DNA from: Castanea sativa | Lineage: Eukaryota; Streptophyta; Magnoliopsida; Fagales; Fagaceae | Length of the DNA: 64,000 nt | Assembly: GCF_040712315.1 (NCBI RefSeq) | Contig: NC_134021.1 | Coordinates: forward strand, 28,730,001-28,794,000 | Direction of reading: 5' to 3' | Shown here: positions 60,431 through 64,000 of the stretch, piece by piece | How positions within the stretch are numbered: position 1 is the stretch's first letter | Layout of the letters: each line of letters starts with the position of its first letter | Position numbers and translations under genes: made by a program | Notes under the pieces: model-generated | What the model was told of the DNA's origin: nothing | The model's input: the letters and a program-made list of their open reading frames with translations, nothing else | The model's database searches: none

Positions 60431-61560
60431 ATAATAGGTGAAGCTGAAAGAAATTCAAATTAGAATTCCAAATTAGAGTTCTAATTTTGTGCCATGTGTC
60501 TTGAATTTTTATTCTTGAAGAGTTTATTTCTTAATTTTAGAATTAAATGTGGGATCACATCATAAAATATTCATTCATATGAGTTATTAAGTACAAAAAT
60601 CAAAGAGTCTAGAATAAATGAATCATAAAAAAAAAAAAAAAGTACTTCATAATAATTTTTTTTTAAATGGACAATTTACATTTTATACCTAATAATATCC
60701 ATACAAAATTTTTTAAAAAGTTAACGAAATATAAAAATGACTATTAATAATATTTAACTTATATATGTATGAATTATATTATGAATCTTATTGTATATTT
60801 TTAAGCGTGTCCATGCATATGCATGGGGTTACAAGTTTATTCAAATAAAAAGTAAGACTTATTTTAAAGAAATTAACATATATAGAGGATATTTCAATGT
60901 GGCATCATTATGCTTCCATTAAACCAAAGAGACCAACATTATAAATCCTAAAACACAACCAAAATTAGATTTGGGATAGATGTTGTGCCAATGCCAAAAG
61001 CAAGTAACTTTACAACCAGCAAAATCTACACACCAATTCCTAATTTTATATCAATGTGTTATATATGCAAAGGCCCACATGCAAGAAATCCTCTTAAAAT
61101 TTCTCTAGATAGCATATGCGTATGCATATGTTTTCAGAGTGTAGGCTGCGTATATAATCTCACTAAATTAGATGTCTGTAGGCAGAAGAAGAATCACGGC
61201 CTAAATTTTCACTAATTGCTAATTTCTCTTTTATCTATTACAAAAGATAAAAAAAAAAATTAAAAATTAAAAGTTCCACTAAGTAAAATTTAACTTTCAT
61301 TTCATTTCTTAACCAGCAGAAAACAAAACCATTGGGTTTAGGCCTTTTCACCAGGCACATCCAAAAAACCACAACACAAGCTCTCCCAAAACAATGCATA
61401 TCACAAAACAATGCGTTCCCATTTTTTGACAAAATGCAAGATAGAAATTTGATTTACCTGATATACATGATTCAATGATTTAACCATATATCAACAATTC
61501 AACCCACCAACACAAAAAAGCGTTAAAAAAAAAATCAAACCCACAAAACAAAAAAAAGCA
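59361..61560. other. Interior of the second MULE, no gene recognised
   Basis: AT-rich sequence replacing the deleted transposase part; includes a (TA)n tract. A short open stretch near 60165 (NIFKELPPHLSSLDFEALDS) may be a gene piece of unknown origin. Confidence 0.4.
60363..60428. repeat. (TA)n microsatellite
   Basis: About 32 TA units. Confidence 0.95.
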
Positions 61561-61799
61561 TTTAACAAAATGGATTACCTAGTTTTTCACGAGCTTCTAA
61601 AGATCGTGGGTGAAGTATAGGTAGCGGGATTCAGTGTGTGGGTTTGGGTGAGTGTGTGGATTTAGGGTTTGATTTAGGGAGAAGAATTGAGGACAACGAA
61701 TTTCCTTGTGGTAGACAACGATTGAGAGTGTAGAGGAATTGAGAGACTGAAATATAGTGTCTCTGTGGTGATAGTGAACGTTTGAGAGTGGAGAGTGAA

Positions 61800-62136
61800 C
61801 GTGAACGTTTGAGAGTGGAGAGTGAATGATAGCATGAGAGTGTGAGTGAAGAATTGTGTTTTTATGAAATCTAGCCTCTAAGGGTCGAGTTCCACGTGGA
61901 TAAATTAGCCACGTCATACATCATAACATGGAGCTCGAGCCTCAAAGAGTTGAGTTCCAAGTGGACTCCATGTGGAAAAAAGCCAAATCATAACATGGAA
62001 ATCAAGCCTTTAAGGTTCGAGTTCTTAGGGGTAAATCAAGTCTCTAAAACTCGAGATGCTAGTTTAGTATATAGTTTCAAAACGTTGCCAACTAACTATA
62101 TAGTCTGGAGATTGGTGTCAAATGGAAATTTTGGCC
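61800..62136 (-). repeat. Right terminal inverted repeat, second MULE
   Basis: Reverse complement of the left repeat, ending AAATTTTGGCC at 62126-62136. Confidence 0.82.
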
Positions 62137-62727
62137 TCTCTTGGTACTCCAACAGGTCTTTCTCTGGCGATGCAAGGGGTTTTTCCAGGATTTAAAGACA
62201 AAGGCTCCTATATATGCTACTGTTAGTCTCCTCTCTTTTTTTCCCTATCAAAATGTCAGTCTTGTTGCACATTCAATATCATTTTGATGATTTATGTCAT
62301 GATGCAATGTACAGAATTTTATTGTCTTTTGGTGATTGTGGAAGTAACAGATATATGACTTTAGATATGATAGAATAGCAAAAAAAAATATAAATAAATA
62401 AATACACATAGCTGACCTAATAAATTGTTTATGAATTCATAGCAGACGTCAAAGTTTTTAACACTAAGGCTTAATGGTTGTTGTTACCAATGTCTAACTC
62501 AACGGTTTTGTTTGTACTTTGTACTTTAAAAAATAATAGTAATAATAATAAACTAAAATTGGGTAAATTTTATTAACTATCCTTGAGGTTTTGACTAATG
62601 CCAACCAGGTCAAAAACAATTCAAAACTAACCATTTCAATCCTTAAGTCCAAACGGACTATAACACTATTAACTCACCTCTCATCCTTCTCTCTAACTCT
62701 CTCTCTCTCTCTCCTTCTATTTCTCTA

Positions 62728-62898
62728 ACTTGGAACAAGAAATTTCTCAATAAACAAACAAGAAAAAAAAATGCTTGAATGAAACCAACAATCAAAACTC
62801 ATTTTCATTGAGTATTTTTGAAAATGAGTAAGTGATTGTTGGTTTCATTCAAGCATTTTTTTTCTTGTTTGTTTACAGAGAAAGTTCTTGTTCCAAGT
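62728..62898. repeat. 171-bp near-perfect palindrome
   Basis: Arms 62728-62794 and 62833-62898 pair almost base for base, and the 38-bp middle itself pairs (ACTCATTTTCA with TGAAAATGAGT), so nearly the whole segment can form one hairpin. Confidence 0.88.
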
Positions 62899-62951
62899 CA
62901 AATCCCTCCCCACATACATTTCACAACATGCTCCTAGAACATTTCTACTTC

Positions 62952-62977
62952 TAGAGAGAGAGAGAGAGAGAGAGAAG

Positions 62978-63009
<32 letters not shown>
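62952..63009. repeat. Interrupted (GA)n microsatellite
   Basis: Two GA runs split by AGTAC, directly before the ATG at 63009. Confidence 0.92.
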
Positions 63010-63011
<2 letters not shown>

Positions 63012-63272
63012 TCATGGGCCATGTCAGCATTTCGATGGTTAGACACGGAGTATTTGTCCCTCGGCTGCTCATCAATCCTGAGGTGGTCAGGCCTGTTCTC
63101 CTCGTACCTCACTCCAAGAACGTGGGTCCCATGTGGCAGCATCGGCATCGAAAACTTGCTATCATGGCACATCGTGGACGACGTCGTTTGGAGCCTCATC
63201 AAGACCTTCAAGTCCATCGCTTTGGTCTCCTTGCTCAGCTTCTTCTTTCTTTTTTGTGGATGCACTTTATAG
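63009..63272 (+). CDS. Small putative tail-anchored protein, 87 aa
   Basis: The ATG follows a GA-rich tract and the frame runs 87 codons: MSWAMSAFRWLDTEYLSLGC at the start and a hydrophobic C-terminal segment IALVSLLSFFFLFCGCTL (about residues 70-87). Its base composition is much richer in GC than the surroundings, and codons look like normal plant coding sequence. A membrane anchor at the C-terminus with the rest in the cytosol is likely. I do not recognise a family. It sits inside a transposon-like unit with inverted ends, so it may be a captured host gene. A chance open frame is less likely but possible. Confidence 0.5.
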
Positions 63273-63649
63273 CAAGCTTTTCAATGTTTCATTTAAGAAC
63301 TCTCTCTAGTAAAAGATCTACTCAAAGATCTGATGTGGAGGTGTGTGATTAGAATTCTGGAGTTGAGTTGACGATGTTGTCAATGTTGGTTGGAGCTAAC
63401 TATGGCTATGGCTATTGTTGAGTTTTGAAGACGGGAAAGTGAGGTAGATGAGCACGTGGTCAGTCACGTGGTCACCACGGAATGCTGTGGCCTGAGTAAA
63501 TGGTGATTCAAGCATTTTTTATTGTTGGTTTCATTCAAGCATTTTTTTTCTTGTTTGTTTACTAAGAAAGTTTTTGTTCCAAGTTAGAGAAACAGAAGGG
63601 GAGAGAGAGTTAGAGAGAGGGATGAGATGTGAGTTAACAGCTGATGAGT

Positions 63650-64000
63650 CAGTAATTTATGATCATCATTAAGAGGAGATCGTTCATTAACTAAGAGAAG
63701 ACGCTATGCATTTATTACGCTCATTGATGACAAAGAGTAACAGATGGAGCACGGTCACAGAGTGAGTTGTGAACTTCGGGCAAAGATTTTGTAATGCACT
63801 AGCCGTTGAACATAAATACAGCAATTCATTGCCCATTAATGTGGCACGCAACTATAAAAAGAGAATGCAACAAAAGTTAAAGATACACATAAAAATACTC
63901 TACAAAAATCACTCTAGAGTCAATTCTCTCGAAAATCTTTCTCCCTTACTGACTTAAGCATTGGAGGCAGTTTGGCTAACGCCACATTGGCGTGTTACTC
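63650..64000 (+). mobile_element. Start of an LTR running off the right edge
   Basis: A TATA-like CTATAAAAAGAGA at about 63853 is followed by a leader containing TTACTGACTTAAGCATTGGA, which matches the U5-side text of the Gypsy LTR at about 42708-42730 (ACTGACTTAAGCATCGGAGG). This suggests a related Gypsy LTR cut by the window end. Confidence 0.5.

Larger units (their letters stand above)
57318..62136. mobile_element. Second MULE of the same family, deletion derivative
   Basis: The ends are inverted copies starting GGCCAAAATT, then GACACCAATC and TATATAGTTAGTTGGCAA, for about 340 bp (57318-57660 and 61800-62136). They share the layout of the 24-kb MULE ends (TTAGTTaGGCAATG, AAATCGAGT-like motifs). 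The left end has a pyrimidine-rich leader with donor GTTAG|GTAAGG at 57848, and the right end has one with CTAG|GTAATC on the minus strand (about 61576). Only the N-terminal half of the transposase remains. A clear target duplication was not found. Confidence 0.82.
62669..63637. mobile_element. ~970-bp element with ~120-bp inverted ends and an internal ORF
   Basis: The left end 62669-62792 (TTAACTCAC-CTCTCATCC, CTAACTTGGAACAAGAAA, GCTTGAATGAAACCAACAAT) and right end 63521-63637 are inverted copies. A third copy, inverted relative to the left end, lies at 62833-62898. A (GA)n tract and an 87-codon frame occupy the middle. Superfamily not assigned; no clear target duplication was seen. Confidence 0.7.

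Noticed and set aside
60249..60431. 60-codon frame ending in an (IY)n run
   Set aside because: It is produced by the TA microsatellite.

Overview
The window looks like repeat-rich nuclear DNA of a woody eudicot. It has spliced plant genes, AT-rich introns, Ty3/Gypsy and Ty1/Copia elements, CACTA and Mutator-like (MULE) transposons, LINE and MITE fragments and microsatellites. Several repeats resemble ones I associate with Fagaceae, but that genus-level guess rests on memory only. No rRNA, tRNA, CRISPR array or prokaryotic feature was seen.

Layout. (1) 1-8.5 kb: MITE remnant, a 5'-truncated LINE with a 19-bp target duplication, a ~1-kb MULE with a 9-bp duplication, and eleven minus-strand exons of an ARM/HEAT-type gene that probably runs off the left edge. 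(2) 8.65-32.89 kb: two ~245-bp inverted terminal repeats, bordered by the direct repeat GTGTTTGGTG, appear to bound one ~24-kb MULE. Its right end carries a MURA-type transposase (minus strand, three in-frame stops). Its left and middle parts carry plus-strand genes: a truncated SLX1 first exon, a six-exon plant mobile domain (PMD) gene, a decayed receptor-like kinase, and an apparently in-frame chimera of a KH-domain gene with the 3' end of an ALIX/BRO1-like gene. Both ends hold a pyrimidine-rich leader followed by a splice donor, suggesting convergent transcription from the two ends. (3) 33-57 kb: nested retroelements in a decayed CACTA element whose DUF4216 reading frame is split by a 9.9-kb Gypsy element and a 2.5-kb LTR-like insert. 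The Gypsy element itself contains a Copia fragment and an antisense gene. The CACTA element also carries a piece resembling SUMO-activating enzyme subunit 2. (4) 57.3-62.1 kb: a second MULE of the same family, with only the N-terminal half of the transposase. (5) 62.7-64 kb: an element with long inverted repeats, a 171-bp palindrome and an 87-codon reading frame, then the start of an LTR.

How it fits together. The most notable object is the 24-kb gene-carrying MULE. It pairs a transposase with a PMD gene in the two-gene layout of MuDR and has collected and fused host gene pieces. Its left end lies about 170 bp from the start codon of the ARM-repeat gene, so it may affect that promoter. Exon boundaries were inferred by eye from splice consensus and reading-frame continuity; family names come from recognising protein sequence, not from a search.
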